Shown: positions 63,853 to 64,000 of the stretch, in pieces | Layout: the number at the start of each line of letters is the position of its first letter | Numbering within the stretch: the first letter of the stretch is position 1 | NCBI GenBank assembly: GCA_028282885.1 | Contig: JANQGX010000086.1 | Coordinates: forward strand, 186,001-250,000 | Source: SAR324 cluster bacterium | GTDB lineage: Bacteria; SAR324; XYD2-FULL-50-16 | Length of the DNA stretch: 64,000 bases | Direction: 5' to 3' | Made by a program: the position numbers and the translations under genes | The notes under the pieces: model-generated | Seen by the model: the letters and a program-made list of their open reading frames with translations, nothing else | Told to the model about the DNA's origin: nothing | The model's database searches: none

Positions 63853-64000
63853 GTTAAATGGTTGTTCGGATTATGATACTAGGTTTTCCGACGAAACATT
63901 ACCCACTCTCCAACCGGACCGGCTAGAACGTGGCACCGACTTCTTTCCACTAAATACATTGCAACAAGGGGTTTTAGCAAGTCCCAACCTGTACTCGAGA

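Overview
The window comes from a Gram-negative bacterium. It encodes outer-membrane-style lytic transglycosylases and amidases, lipoproteins, Sec and Tat signal peptides, and periplasmic c-type cytochromes. The RpoB, LepA and MutS sequences are proteobacterial in style. The mix of an alternative complex III, a Sec-exported (clade II type) nitrous oxide reductase and a Cys-rich ferrochelatase suggests a deltaproteobacterial, SAR324-like or related lineage, but I cannot fix the taxon from this sequence alone. No rRNA, tRNA, CRISPR array, insertion sequence or phage gene was seen.

Layout. 1-5.3 kb: an unknown 418-aa protein, ferrochelatase (hemH), a small TPR protein, long-form hisG and a choline/aminoglycoside-kinase-like phosphotransferase. 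4.2-20.6 kb, minus strand: an unusually long co-directional run rpoB-rpoC-ilvB-ilvN-lepA-ftsE-ftsX-envC-phosphotransferase with short spacers. It probably starts from a TTGACA-N18-TATCAT promoter about 340 nt upstream of the rpoB start. 21.3-24.8 kb: a PolB-type 3'-5' exonuclease, an unknown helical protein and a MltD-like transglycosylase with LysM domains. 24.8-27.8 kb: a decayed RND efflux pump remnant, a lipoprotein with beta domains and panE. 28.2-30.8 kb: a NarL-type two-component pair.

31.1-57.1 kb is the respiratory heart of the window. A complete alternative complex III (actABCDEF) is followed by a small membrane protein, then nosZ and a long nos cluster. The nos cluster holds an unknown periplasmic protein, mono- and diheme cytochromes c, a membrane protein, nosDFYL, nosG/nosH-type ferredoxins and another cytochrome c. 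Next comes a second block containing three more NosL-family proteins, a small exported protein, a complete ABC transporter (FtsX/MacB-type permease plus ATPase) and a polytopic membrane protein with conserved-looking cysteines. It ends with a MarR regulator that has a TACGTA-type palindromic operator candidate upstream. I infer that quinol electrons reach NosZ through ACIII and/or NosGH and the cytochromes c. I also infer that the second NosL/ABC block is a dedicated copper or metallocentre handling module. That block is the best candidate here for an undescribed system.

57.2-63.9 kb, minus strand: a Na/Pi cotransporter with a PhoU tail, an AmiC-like amidase (the type of enzyme that FtsEX-EnvC activates), mutS and a small hypothetical protein. 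Several starts were moved from the longest possible reading frame to internal start codons with better Shine-Dalgarno sequences; the reasons are given per gene.
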